Made by a program: the position numbers and the translations under genes
The notes under the pieces: model-generated
The model's input: only the letters and a program-made list of their open reading frames with translations
The model's database searches: none
Told to the model about the DNA's origin: nothing
Source: Jaltomata sinuosa
Lineage: Eukaryota; Streptophyta; Magnoliopsida; Solanales; Solanaceae
DNA: 64,000 nucleotides
Assembly: GCA_003996215.1 (NCBI GenBank)
Contig: QJPP01003489.1
Location: 1 to 64,000 of the forward strand
Reading direction: 5' to 3'
Shown: positions 33,961 to 45,074 of the stretch, piece by piece
Layout of the letters: each line of letters opens with the position of its first letter
Position numbering within the stretch: the first letter of the stretch is position 1

Positions 33961-34320
33961 TGTTCTCACTTGCATTCCACAGGTATGGCTTTGCAAATAG
34001 CATATGCAACACACATGAAAAAAAGAGAGTTGAAAAACTCTAACTTTTTCCATATGCATTTTGCCTGCAACATGTAGATCTTCACTTGCAAAATACATGA
34101 GGCATCACATGTCTGTGTTAAAATTTCCAGCCTACTGCCTATAAGGATGAAGGAACATGCGAGGCACAAAATAGCTGAGGTGATTCACACTTGCCTTTTC
34201 CCTTTACATCTGCTCTACCCAGGTTTTTTGCCAGCATGGGCGAAGTCACTTGCGAAGCACAAGTCTTCACTTGCGATTTGCATGTGACTCACACATGCCA
34301 TCAGTTTATGTGGTGTCTTT
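33961..34320. promoter_or_regulatory. C2 internal palindromic block 2
   Basis: Repeated CACTTGC / GCAAATAGCATATGC / ACTTGCGAAGCACA theme, six or more times in 350 bp, ending about 120 bp before ORF2. Confidence 0.68.
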
Positions 34321-34441
34321 TTCTTCTACTATGCATTCAGTTCCTTTTTGTTTCTTTTCTTTTGATTATTTTACCTCTTATAATTAATTACTCCCTCAAA
34401 TTCATGCATGGTTCCTAGTGCTAACATCAATTTCCAGGAAT

Positions 34442-36010
34442 ATGACTTTTTGTAGGCGCCACCCAAAAGGGAATGCCACCAATGAAGATTTAACATCTGC
34501 AAATCAGGCTGCCCTGCAAAATATAGGACCATTTGAATCGCAAATTCGATTTGTCCTTGAGGGGATGGAGTCTTACTATCTCACATTTCACGAGAAGCAA
34601 AGTTTTTCGGAAGAAGTGGGGTTAGATATAGACTCCTTAAAAGATGAGTTCCCAAATATATCCAAGCAGTTCATCAAAAAGGACTGGGATGAATAAGATA
34701 AAGCTCTCGGCCCTTTTTTCCCTAGATTGGTACGAGAATTTTATGCTTCTTATCGAGCCAGGCAAGATATTCTTAACCACAAGGGTCCAGTGAACAAGAT
34801 ACCTTGTTTATAATCAGTCTTAGTAGCGGACAAGGAGGTTGATATTACCCCTGAAGAAATTAATTCTATTAGTTGGGATGATGTCTCGCGAATAGCATCA
34901 GGGATCGCTCTATGCATAACTTCAAAGGACGACTAGTATGCTTGGGTTGCTAGTGTCATTTTCGAAGGAAATCCTTTTTGGGAAACATCAAAAGGTATTA
35001 TCTCTCATCAGGATCTTAAGTTTGAGGCCAGGATGTGGTTGGATTTTGTGTGCACCTGGCTTATTCCAATTCATAACACCACCCATGTAACTATCAAGGT
35101 GTCTATTCTCATCTCATGCATTATGACTAGTTTTCGAGTCAATGAGGGTGAAATTATCGTAGAATAATTCAAAAGAAGAGCTAGAGATCAATCTACTTCC
35201 ATGCCCTTCCATGTTCTTATTTGTAATTTGTGTCTATGGGCACAAAATTCGTCGAGTGGATGGCATGATTGATTTGTCCACAAAGAGGTACAAAGATGCT
35301 CCATCCAATAAAAATGAGGTGCCTTCATTAAAGTCCAAATGTATTGGCAGGTACAAACCTTACTTTAATTACAACACCTAACTATTCGAAAGAACTACCT
35401 CCTACCCCTGGGGTGTCATACACTACCCACACTATTCCTTCAGCTAGTTCAACTGCATGTGGTTTACTCAAGCTGACTCAAGTGGCCCACCACAATGATG
35501 AGTGTTTGCACAAGGTAGCTAGGGATATTCCAAGCATGATTCAGATCGCGATAAAGTCAGCTTTAAAGCCAGTATTGGCTAACTTTCACAAACTATGTGC
35601 TCAAGTTGACATAGTAGAGAAGGATGTTGATGCACTCTAGAAAGAAGTACCTCCACCCACATCCAAAATCCCACACTTGGATCTCTATTTACCGGCTCCT
35701 GATTTAGCATCACCTCAAAGAACTAGGACTTCTCTAGATGATTGGTGGGTGGATGAAACCCACTCGAATGTTTGGGCTAATTCTGAAATTCCACAATTTT
35801 GCTTGCCAGATGAGAATGCTATGATGCAATAAGAAACACAAGAGCAAGTGCACCCTTTATCTCACTTGGCAAATAGAGATCCTCGTATTAGACCCATATG
35901 GGTGGCTCCACCTCCATCACATCATGAGTTGATGATGCTTTCGGATAAATGGGAGATTGTCAATCCGCTTTATCCCTTTCAAGTCAGGTGGGATCCACAG
36001 ATTCCTTTGG
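34442..36010 (+). pseudogene. C2 ORF2 remnant
   Basis: Starts at ATG 34442 two bases after an AG acceptor-like site (CAATTTCCAG/GAAT). Pieces in order: 34442-34696 (stop TAA), then 'FFPRLVREFYASYRARQDIL' (34710-34780), 'KFEARMWLDFVCTWLIPIHNTTHVT' (35010-35090), 'SILISCIMTSFRVNEG' (35100-35150), and a 98-codon open piece 35344-35640, followed by an acidic/aromatic stretch with DDWWVDETHSN (35735-35770). At least five in-frame stops. Same family as E, D and F ORF2; the segments around REFYA and the W-rich middle are the ones I recognise. Confidence 0.65.
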
Positions 36011-38093
36011 TGTAATAGTTTCAGATTGATCCAGCCCATGCATATATTCTACCACAACCCAGGACCTCGAGGGAACCATATATGTTTTATTCGAGAAGGC
36101 ATCATCCTCAACCTTAGGTCCCCAAGGAGTTCTTGCACTTCTTCTCCTTGTATAAGTTTTTGTGCATTGAGGGCAATCCTTTATTTTAGTTTGGGGGTGT
36201 AATTATCATTTAAGCCACTGTTAGCCATATCTAAATCTATACTAGTGGGTTTTTGTGATCTTCATTCTGCCCTTGCCGGGCTTAATTTTTAGTAATGTTT
36301 TGAATGTGAATGTCGGGTTGGTCCTACACGCTCAATTTCTCAATTGTTTGATGACCCGTGCTTTTAAAATGCACTTAATGCCTACGCCAAGGCTTGTTTT
36401 CCATTGGTCCATGAGCGTATAACTCGATGTCTCCTTTTTAAAAGTAGATTAGTTGAATAAACTCCGAGAGTTTTCTTCATACCACGGTTCTTTACCAAGG
36501 AGAAAATATTTTATTTTGTTTATTTTTGTGTCAAACTGGGTTGGTGTTTTCCTATGGTAGATTGATAGGCAACTTTCTTAAGGGAAAATGCTAAGTTTTA
36601 GTGTAAAAATTGAGTCCATTTTTTGCTTGTCTCAAAATGGGCCCACCAAAAAATTTTCTTGGCAAGAAATTTGCATATTGATGGAAATAGGGAAAAATGA
36701 TTTTTTTTACTAAAAGCATTTTCTTGTCATGACTTGTGCATTCTCCATTTGGCTTGATCAATTCACAAACGAATGTTAAGAAGAACTCAGAATTTCTTGT
36801 CAAAGTCATTTGTCCTAATTGATTTTGAGACTAGTTGTGAAATTCTTGTATTGTGATGCCTTGTGTGGTAAGGTTTTACTTCATTCTTATGCATATGTGT
36901 TGTCTAGAACTTTTTTCCAGTGTGATTCAAGGCAAAATCCTAGATGTTGCCTAGTCTGGAAGATGACCTTAGGCCTTTTTTGTACACAAATGACCTTCCA
37001 TTTACATTGATCCTAGTAAGCCCCTTTGAGCTTGTGACTTTTCTTTGGCACCTTGTTAGACACCTTGACCCTTTTTGGATTCTCTATTCATGCACCCATC
37101 CTCCTTAATGGCTAGAAAGTGAAATGTAGGTTAAAAGCCTATGTTTTGGGGGAATTGAAATGTTAATATACGCAAAAGCCCATGTTTGGGAGTGTATGCA
37201 TACAATATGGAGAAGAAAATAAATTGTGCTTTAATTCAAGGTAGCACCTTAGGTTAGAAATGAAAATTGCTCTAAGACATTCAAGGAAGTGAGCAAAATG
37301 ACAAGGAAAGGAGAAATTGGTGCTACCTAATGAATGAAACAAAAAGGTGTTGAATGAACAAGTTAAAAAGGGAGCTTGGGTTGTGAGAGGGAGAAATAAG
37401 GTGAAGTAAATGTTTGAAAATGTGAGTGGTGCTTTGAATGATCACAAGTAGTGTTAGGGAAGTTTAGTCACTTGAACCAAATGTAATCCTCACCTTAACC
37501 CTAGCCAACATCATTGCCCGTAAGTGCTTAGCAATTCCAAGCTTGGTAACTCTACATTAGTGGTGAATTACATGAAGGGCAAGCCTATAGTTAAATGCAT
37601 ATACACTTGAACTTCTTTGAGAGAGTGAGAGACTTTTTGGTTCTCTTATAATACCTTTATTATGAATTGCATGATGGTGAGTGGGATCCTCTCTTGTAGT
37701 GAGTGGCATCACACACTTGAAATGAATAATGAAGTATCTATTTCAATTGAAAGGAATGAATGAGACAAGTTATGTGGCAATATCGAGGCAAACTTTGAAG
37801 GTCAATGCCAATGACTTGAAAATCTTGATGATATTGTTTTGAATGACAAATCCCCTACTTTTGAATGAGAAATGAAATCCTTTTGGTAAAAGTTTTGAAA
37901 TGAGTACTTGCCTTGAAATTGTGGTAATACCAATTGAGATGAGCATTGTAGTTGAGTCTTATGTTTGTTAGTTTCCTTAAGTTTTTGAGTCGATATAATC
38001 TTGTGTATATCCCTTGTGTTTTGAGAACCTATTTCAATCCTTACCTTGTGAGTGTCTTGCTTGAGAACAATTAATAGTTCGAATTTAGGAGTT
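36011..38093 (+). other. C2 3' untranslated region
   Basis: Stop-proximal G-run element at 36170-36200 (TGCATTGAGGGCAATCC...TTTGGGGGTG). Internal polypurine-like hairpin at 37127-37153 (TAGGTTAAAAGCCTA then TTTTGGGGG). Shared 3' module 37470-37640. Decayed pre-PPT hairpin 38057-38074 (TTGCTTGAGAACAA) and polypurine tract 38082-38093. No coding signal. Confidence 0.65.
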
Positions 38094-38586
38094 TGATAAG
38101 TTGGTAATCTACCAACTTATTGAGCCTTTATTCATGAATTATTGCCTTTTTTATGAGAATTAGAGGTACTTATTGCCTTTTTTTACGTAAATATAGGTAC
38201 TCTTGGTAAAATGAAGAAATCAAAGGATTTGAACCCAAATAGCTTAAAATGGAGTTAAACTACGAAGGTGATCAGAAGGGAAGAATCTCTTAAGAGAGGC
38301 AAAGTGATGTGCGAGCCGCAAAGAAGCACCTGTATTTCGCTGGTGCCATCACACATGGAGGAGCAAAAACTGCCTGAGAAGTAACTCACATACGAGCCGC
38401 ACTTTGCCAAGGGAGATCTCCCATCCCCTCACACCTTACTCGCACACTACTAGAAATTTACTACCTAAGAAGATAGGCACCTGCGATCCACAAACCTCAA
38501 GGGGTATTGGCAGGTGCCTTCCCACTTCCATAGCATATGCCTGGAAGGGCAATTTTGTCTAATTACATGTGACATATTTGGAAAGG
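38094..38586 (+). repeat. C2 3' LTR, 5' portion
   Basis: Starts TGATAAGTTGGTAATC. Palindromic block 38290-38530 (GTGCGAGCCGCA theme). Interrupted by D at 38587; AAAGG (38582-38586) and GAAGG (61096-61100) are the aged target duplication of D. Confidence 0.88.
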
Positions 38587-39907
38587 TGATAACGCTCAAA
38601 AGTACTCTCCAATGGAGGTGATTGCAATTGTCAGATCAAAACACATTTGTATTCCCAATGGATGTCGGGGTCGTACCCACAGAGAATAATATAGTCGCGA
38701 TCGAGCTAATAAAGAATCCAAGCAACTTATTGAAGTTTAATTAACGAAGAGGGGAAAATATATATAAAAGGGGGTTTACAAAATACATCTAAAGATAAAA
38801 GAAAATCAAATAAAAGATAGATTGATCAATGGCTTTCCTTGCTTTGAACAAGCAAGGACAACAAGGGAAAATTGGGAATGGGAATTATATTCACAAGACT
38901 TACACCCGATTTAACACTTAGGTAGTCTTGGTTAGAAGGATGCATGACCGTCTTTCGACCAATCAAGTATATATCTCGTGTGTTCTCTCGAACCACCACG
39001 AGTGAGCAATAAATCAACCAAATCAACTTGGGTAAATTGGTCTATTTCTAGCCCCAATTCTTAGATGGGAGTTTCCGACAACCAAATTATCTATAACTTT
39101 GATCTAGAGTGGAAACCCCAAATCCCCACTATTAAACCTTCCCGAATTTAGGGAAATCCTCTCTCAAGCAAAAATCCAAATTAGTAAGCTAAGTCAATGT
39201 TTACAACCATTAACTATAAATTCAAGCATGGATGATTTAATAGACCCAAATGATAAATCAAGAGAAAGAACAAGATTTAGAATTAAAAACCCAAAATAAG
39301 TATTATCTCTAACACAAATTCCAAATCTCAATTCAATAATTACACTAATAAAATAGCAATTAAGAACAAGAGTTGAAGAATGGAAACTAAAGATTTTACA
39401 ATAAAGAGCATCTAAATCTTCACTCCTATGGTGTTGGTTGATGAACTTCCTCTCCAAGCTTGCCAAAAGTTGTGAGAATAGCTAAAGATGTCTTCCCAAT
39501 CGGCTGAGAAGAGTTTTATGTGAATTGGGGAAATTTCCATTTTTGCTCCGCAGCTAATATTACTTCTTCGCCTACGCATGTGGTCCATCGTATTCGTGAA
39601 GAGTCTTCTGTCAGGTTGACCTTCACGTACGTGGAAAGACTACCACATTCACATAGCTTTTGCTCAAGTAGCCTCCGCGTACGCAGAGGTTCTGCCGTGT
39701 TTGCACAGGCTAATCAACTGCCAAATCTTTATTTCTTTCGAATGGCTCCTTTTTGACTTGTTTTCATCTGAATTCTTCCCAAACACTTCTAAAACACAAG
39801 ACCTGCAAAATGGAAGTAATCCGTGTCACTTGCACTATTTTTCAACTTTAAACTAGTAAAAGCATAAGATTAGAAGTTAAATAAGTAGGTAGAATACCAA
39901 CTTATCA
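38587..39907 (-). repeat. D 3' LTR
   Basis: 1321 bp. U5 motif GTCGGGGTCGTACCCACAG near 38664-38682. Block 39540-39725 with CACGTACGTGG and CCGCGTACGCAGAGG. Confidence 0.92.
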
Positions 39908-39944
39908 AACCCCCAAACATGAACTATTGCTTGTCCTCAAGCAA
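39908..39944 (-). other. D polypurine tract and pre-PPT hairpin
   Basis: Minus strand: TTGCTTGAGGACAAGCAA (39927-39944), then ATGTTTGGGGGTT next to the LTR. Confidence 0.82.
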
Positions 39945-41439
39945 CTAAAAATTCCATTTCAAGTGGCACACAACACAAGTGCAAAGACATCACTTAAAGT
40001 CAAGGAAAACCCATTTCAATCACCAAGTATGACTTCGGTTGGTACTAGCGATTAGTCAATTACATGATAACTTAATCTAAACATGCCCCTCAATTAAAAA
40101 CGCAATTCAAGGATGCAATGGAACTATAAGAAAAACCAAGGGACAACAACCAATCCTCAAGATGTGACTCAAACCACTAGCTTACCATTTTCTCTTTTGA
40201 CTCATTTTTGGAGTTTATCAATGTCACCAATATCCTAATTCACATGCCCTCACAAGAACGAAAGTCCCAAAAGCACATTATATACAAAGGAAATCACAAG
40301 GGACAAATACAAACACTCATACTCACAAGGAATTTCAAGTACTAACAAGTATCAACCATAGGCTTGCCTTTATTTTCATTTGCCACTAGCTCAAGAACAA
40401 TTGGTTGGAGATCACAAAGGGCTTTTCTAAGCTTGTAATGTAGGCTCAGGGATGGGTAGTATACACATATGGATTCAAGTGACTACATCCTCCTCGAACT
40501 CTACACAACTTTTCCAATTCAAAACCCAAGCCATTCCTTTTCATTTTCATTCAACACGAGGCACCTATTTCACTTATTTTCATTCGGGGCCTAAATCTTT
40601 ATCATTCTATTCACCTTAGAGGATTCATTTATTTTCATTCCTTTCCTCGTTTCCTTTCATTTTGTTTTCTTTTTCAAATTCTTCCTTCTTTTTGGTAATT
40701 CTTTTTAAGAAACAAACCATGATTTACTCATTTAGCACTCATCCAAGGTACCTTTTATCAACCCCCAAACTTAGGCTTTTAGCCTCGATTTCACACTTGT
40801 AGAGTTCAAGGAGGGATGGGTTGAATAGAGGAATTCATGTTCAAAAATGGTTCAAACCTTGTATCAAGGTTGCCAAAGAAAAGGTATAATTCTCAAGAGG
40901 GGTGACTAATGGTTCAATTTAAGTGCAATGGTGGCTTTAAGGCTAAGTAGGCTTCAATAATCACAAAGAAGGCCTAAGATCATTTCTCCAACAAAGAATA
41001 ATCAAGACTAGCATTAATGACTAACCGGGAAAGTTCTAGTTAACACAAGCAAGCACAAAATTATTCAAATAAACCTCACCACACATGGCATGCGAATCAT
41101 TCAAGAAAGATCGATTTTAACTTCCAAACAAGAACAAAGAAGAGCCATTCTACATTATCACCGCTAATGAGCTAAGAGTCACAAAAAGATCAAAGGGGTT
41201 GTTAAAAGCATCATTCTTCGCCATGCACTTTGCATAAATTTTTTGGAAGGGTATGCCTATTTCACTTAACATGTAAGACTACTTCATTAGTACCAAACAA
41301 GTCAATCATAACAAAAACCTCAAAAGACGATGATTTGACCATAAGAATGATGTCACTCAGTATATCATTGGGACAATTCATCTATCTACATTGGTATGGC
41401 TATGCAAGGTGGATCAACACAATTATCACAATCTCGGAG

Positions 41440-41560
41440 CATATGCGATTCACACTTGTCAAAGTGCGGGTCAAACTTGCAACGCACAGGACAAATAGTG
41501 GGCATGTGCTAAGCTCATGCAATTCGCACGTCGACATGTGCGGTACAAGTATTCCCCAGC
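41440..41560. promoter_or_regulatory. D extra palindromic block, absent from E
   Basis: CATATGCGATTCACACTTG, AAGTGCGGG, CAACGCACAGG, TTCGCACGTCGACATGTGCGG within 120 bp. E aligns on both sides (22540 and 22605) but has only about 50 bp of unrelated sequence here. Confidence 0.62.
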
Positions 41561-41699
41561 TCAGACAAGTTCCATTTAGCCTAACGGGTACTCAGACTTC
41601 CTCTGGCCTACAATAACCAACACTCAACTACAAAATAGCAAAAGAAGCTAAAAAGTAAAGAAAACTAAAATGCTAAACCATCAACTTCTTCCATACAAC

Positions 41700-41850
41700 A
41701 ACAAAAACCGACGAGGGTTTAAGTCCATAAAGCACACCCGACAAGGGCACAATAATATATAAACAAACAAAATAAGCTCGGCAAGGGCACAATAATATCC
41801 AAAACAACAAAACAAGTTCGGCGAGGGCACAATAATATCCATAAGTAAAG
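41700..41850. repeat. D minisatellite
   Basis: About four units, roughly 40-50 bp each, containing CGGCRAGGGCACAATAATAT. Same position as the E array at 22791-22880. Confidence 0.75.
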
Positions 41851-41951
41851 CAAGCTAAACTAGAAAGATAGAGTGCGGATCGACACGCCACCCCCGATTA
41901 AGATAGGGCAGTGCCCTCACTGCATCAAAGTAAGGAATAAGTTTGAAGGGG

Positions 41952-43511
41952 TGATACACCCAAATTACACCTCTTTTTAGAAGCGTAAGCAATCACTGAT
42001 AAAATATAGAATCTAACAAAGGTTAGGGTCGATCCCACCGGGAATATGGTAGGACTATGGTCGATTAATGTTTAATCGCATTTTAGTCATTTATTTCCCT
42101 CAAAAGTTTTTTTTAAAGTAACAAGTAATAGTAGTAACTAGAATATAAACAGGTAAAAAACATCAATTTCAACAGTTGTTATCAATAATGGAAGCGACTA
42201 GGGTAGTGTTCCCCATGAGATCATAACTTAGTAAGGCTTTTCTACTTGGTAAACTTGTTTGATACTTAGCATGCAAAATTAGTAAGTTGGGTTTATCTAA
42301 CTCCTTGGTCCGGTAGCTAGACCAATTTCACCACACCCCTTGGTCTGTCCGCGGGTGTATGCTCTACTAACCTTTACCCTGGATCCCAGATTAGTTATTC
42401 CCGAACAAGGTCAAGCCATTAGATGAGGGTTGGTAGCCTTAAATCTCCATCGTTGAATGATCTTTTTCCCATCCATTACCTCCTTGGTACGGCAAGTAAG
42501 GATAAGGCGAGTTCTAACATTGTACACTGCTAGAAAGCAATCATCACGAAGGGAAGAACAATACATGCATAAATATCGCCCTAGAATTACTAAGTACTTT
42601 GCCTACTTTGTTAATCCTTCATGGTTCCCACAACCCTAGTTGTGGATTTAGCTACTCATATTCATAAGTGGATGATTAATGGTTGTTTGTCCAATCATCA
42701 ATAGATACTTACAAATTAGTGTAAAAGAATTATGAAATCTTGAAGAAAATATCAAGAACACTTCAACTAATCAAGAACTTGTGTTTAAAGTCAACACCAA
42801 AACAATAATGTCATAACTGGTGCAAAATAATATGTAACAACCAAAAATAAAACCTAAGGGGAAGTATTTATAGACAGAGAAACTAAATTCTAACAAAACG
42901 AGGAGAAGCTGGATTCGGCAGTGCCAACGGGATGCCCCACAGGCTGTTGTGGGTGTGACGGGCATCGTGGGTGCCCGTCAACCTTCTTTATGTCTTCAAG
43001 TCCAGACTTCTGCCTTGGTTTGACTGGATGAGGTAACGGAACATTATAGCTGTGAAGGACCATCATGACCCTCATTGGCTGCACTTGGCAACTTTCTACA
43101 TCCCTGCCTCATTTTCACGGGCAGTCTTGACGGGGCGTCATGATTGTCGTGGGAGTTGAGGATGCTCATCGCCCTTCCTTGACCTCTTACATGCTCCTCT
43201 AGATGGTTTTGACGGGCTTAGCGATGTCCTGTTGTGTCTACCACGGGCTTCATGGGGCTAATCGAGCTCAAATGCCTTAGCCCCTCTTGCTGCCCTGTTC
43301 CAACGGTTTGCCCCATGGTCTGTCGTGAGAGTGACGCCCGTAGTGGCTTGTCTTTTCCCCAGAAAACTGCAACTTTTTGGTCTTCCCATCTATTTCATAC
43401 TTTTTCCCAGAATAACTAGAAAACGACATTAAATCCAACAAAATGTGCTTAAGAACTCTAAAAAATCCTTCGTTTTAAGCGTTGAAAGTGCCATCAAATC
43501 CTGGCACATCA
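41952..43511 (-). repeat. F 3' LTR
   Basis: 1560 bp. U5 motif GGGTCGATCCCACCGGG at 42026-42043. TATA box on the minus strand at 42865-42872. Palindromic block 42895-43345 (upstream of the TATA box in minus sense) with TGTTGTGGGTGTGACGGGC-like units. Confidence 0.94.
42865..42872 (-). promoter_or_regulatory. F 3' LTR TATA box
   Basis: TATAAATA on the minus strand in the context GTCTATAAATACTTCC. The 5' LTR copy is at 55684-55691. Confidence 0.78.
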
Positions 43512-43549
43512 ACACCCTCAACTTAGAATGTTTGCTTGTCCTCAAGCAC
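43512..43549 (-). other. F polypurine tract and pre-PPT hairpin
   Basis: Minus strand GTGCTTGAGGACAAGCAA (43532-43549), then CATTCTAAGTTGAGGGTGT beside the LTR. Same PPT sequence as element B. Confidence 0.82.
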
Positions 43550-44894
43550 CAAACAAAAACAAAACCAAACGACGCTTAAGTAGTAGAAAATCATAAACTG
43601 TAACAACAACTTGATTCGTTAAACTTTCACTTTCCAAGATAGTACCCACTCCTTAATAGCTCAAAAACCTGTGCATTTTATCAAAGTATCAAAACAACAC
43701 AAGACGTATCCATGAGTGATAACAGGATATTTACGAGTAAGCCAGCATACACACCAAACATTCAAACCAAGTAATTAGCAATCCACTATACTCTAGTGCC
43801 CTCACAATAAAAAAGTCCTAAATCACATGAGATATCAATTTACACTCAGGGACTGGGAAACCACTCACTCTCACAAAGATGTTCAAGTTGTACATGCGTG
43901 ATACCATAGGCTTGCCCTTATTTTATATGCTTCGGCTTTCAAATGGTTCGGTTAGGATCACTATAGGAATTTCCTAGGCTTGTAATATAGGCTTAGGGAT
44001 GGGAGTGGTACATTTGGGTAAATAGTGACTATGCCCTCTTTGAGACTACAATTACTTCGTTATTTTCTCCACTTTTTAGTTCTTACTGGTTGCCTCCTTT
44101 CTTTCACTCTTTTCCTACTTTTATCAAGCTTCTGGTGTGGCTTCTATTGCATTACTGCACTTTGTCTTTTCATTCATTTTTCTTCTTTCTTTTCTTTTTA
44201 TTCATTATTTTTCTTTTGCATGCCAACCACAACTAGTTTCTTTCTTTATATTGCTTAACCATTCTTTTCATACCCAACACTTCCTACTCACCCCTACAGT
44301 AGCCACCCTCAACTTAGGCTTTTAGCCTGAGTTGAGGTGCACGATGTCCAAGGAGGGACCAGGGCCAAAATAGAGATTTATAGGAAACGGGAAGGTGAAT
44401 AGGTTAACAATAAAAAGGTTCACTTTACGGCTCAAAGTTAGGGATCAAGTGGATTACTTAGCATTTGGTAGGTCATTTTGGCTGAAGTGGACTAATTCAA
44501 AAAGGTCCTATGATCATGTCCCAACTAAACCATTCTACAACCTAAGCACGACTAACCATGCAAGTTCTAGATCGTACCATACAGCTAGAACAGATACTAA
44601 GCGGCTCACTTCACACATGGCACAAAGTTAAGGCTACAGATTAGCTAACTACTGGTTTCATGCTTTAGCTTAAGCTACTTGTCTCATTTATATGCATGCT
44701 ATCATTTACAGATCCACCTAATTCAGTTGTAACACTTTATTGCACAACAATTTGGAGGGGTCTCTATTTTTCATAGAACTCTATTTCCACAAATAAAATC
44801 ATGGTTGCAATTAGTTCAACAAAAATTAAATATCCTCACGAAAAGAACGCATGCAAGAACATCCCAAGGATTTGGGTACCTTGTAAGTACCCTC
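43550..44894 (-). other. F 3' untranslated region
   Basis: Shared 3' module at 43830-44010. A long hairpin at 44307-44337 (14-bp arms, 3-nt loop, one G/T pair) leads directly into GGGTGGCTAC, the internal polypurine-like tract. T/C-rich stretch 44030-44260. No coding signal. Confidence 0.65.
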
Positions 44895-44974
44895 ATGGGT
44901 TGCCTCCCATGCATCACTTGATTTAACATCGTGGCACGATGCGAGTGTTTTGGCTACTCAGACTTCGCCAAAAT
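44895..44974 (-). promoter_or_regulatory. F hairpin module, copy 3 (after ORF2)
   Basis: Hairpin 1: TTTTGGC / GCCAAAA arms around GAAGTCTGAGTA (44949-44974). Hairpin 2: CATGGG / CCCATG around AGGCAA (44894-44911). Confidence 0.8.
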
Positions 44975-45074
44975 GCTCTACAAAAAATACACCCAGATGA
45001 CTATAGCTGCCCCCACCCCCCTCTAAAAAATGGTGCATTATCCCCACTGCACGAAAAATGATAAGCAAGGGATA

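Larger units (their letters stand above)
32145..38586 (+). mobile_element. Element C2: non-autonomous Athila-like element with ORF2 (left part)
   Basis: Truncated 5' LTR (32145-32517), decayed PBS (32518-32540), hairpin module, two palindromic blocks with a leader between, ORF2 remnant, 3' modules, polypurine tract, and the first 493 bp of the 3' LTR (38094-38586), which is then split by D and completed at 61096-62072. No gag or pol of its own. Confidence 0.82.
39945..41951 (-). other. D 3' untranslated region up to the F insertion
   Basis: Contains the shared 3' module (40310-40470), a hairpin AGGCTAAAAGCCT followed by AAGTTTGGGGG (40761-40786, minus), a palindromic block at 41440-41560, a minisatellite (41700-41850) and the stop-proximal hairpin (41900-41926). 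No coding signal. F is inserted at 41951/41952. Confidence 0.65.

Noticed and set aside
42457..42639. 60-codon frame identical in both F LTRs (also 55276-55458)
   Set aside because: Identity comes from LTR duplication. The frame lies in the AT-rich LTR leader without known homology.
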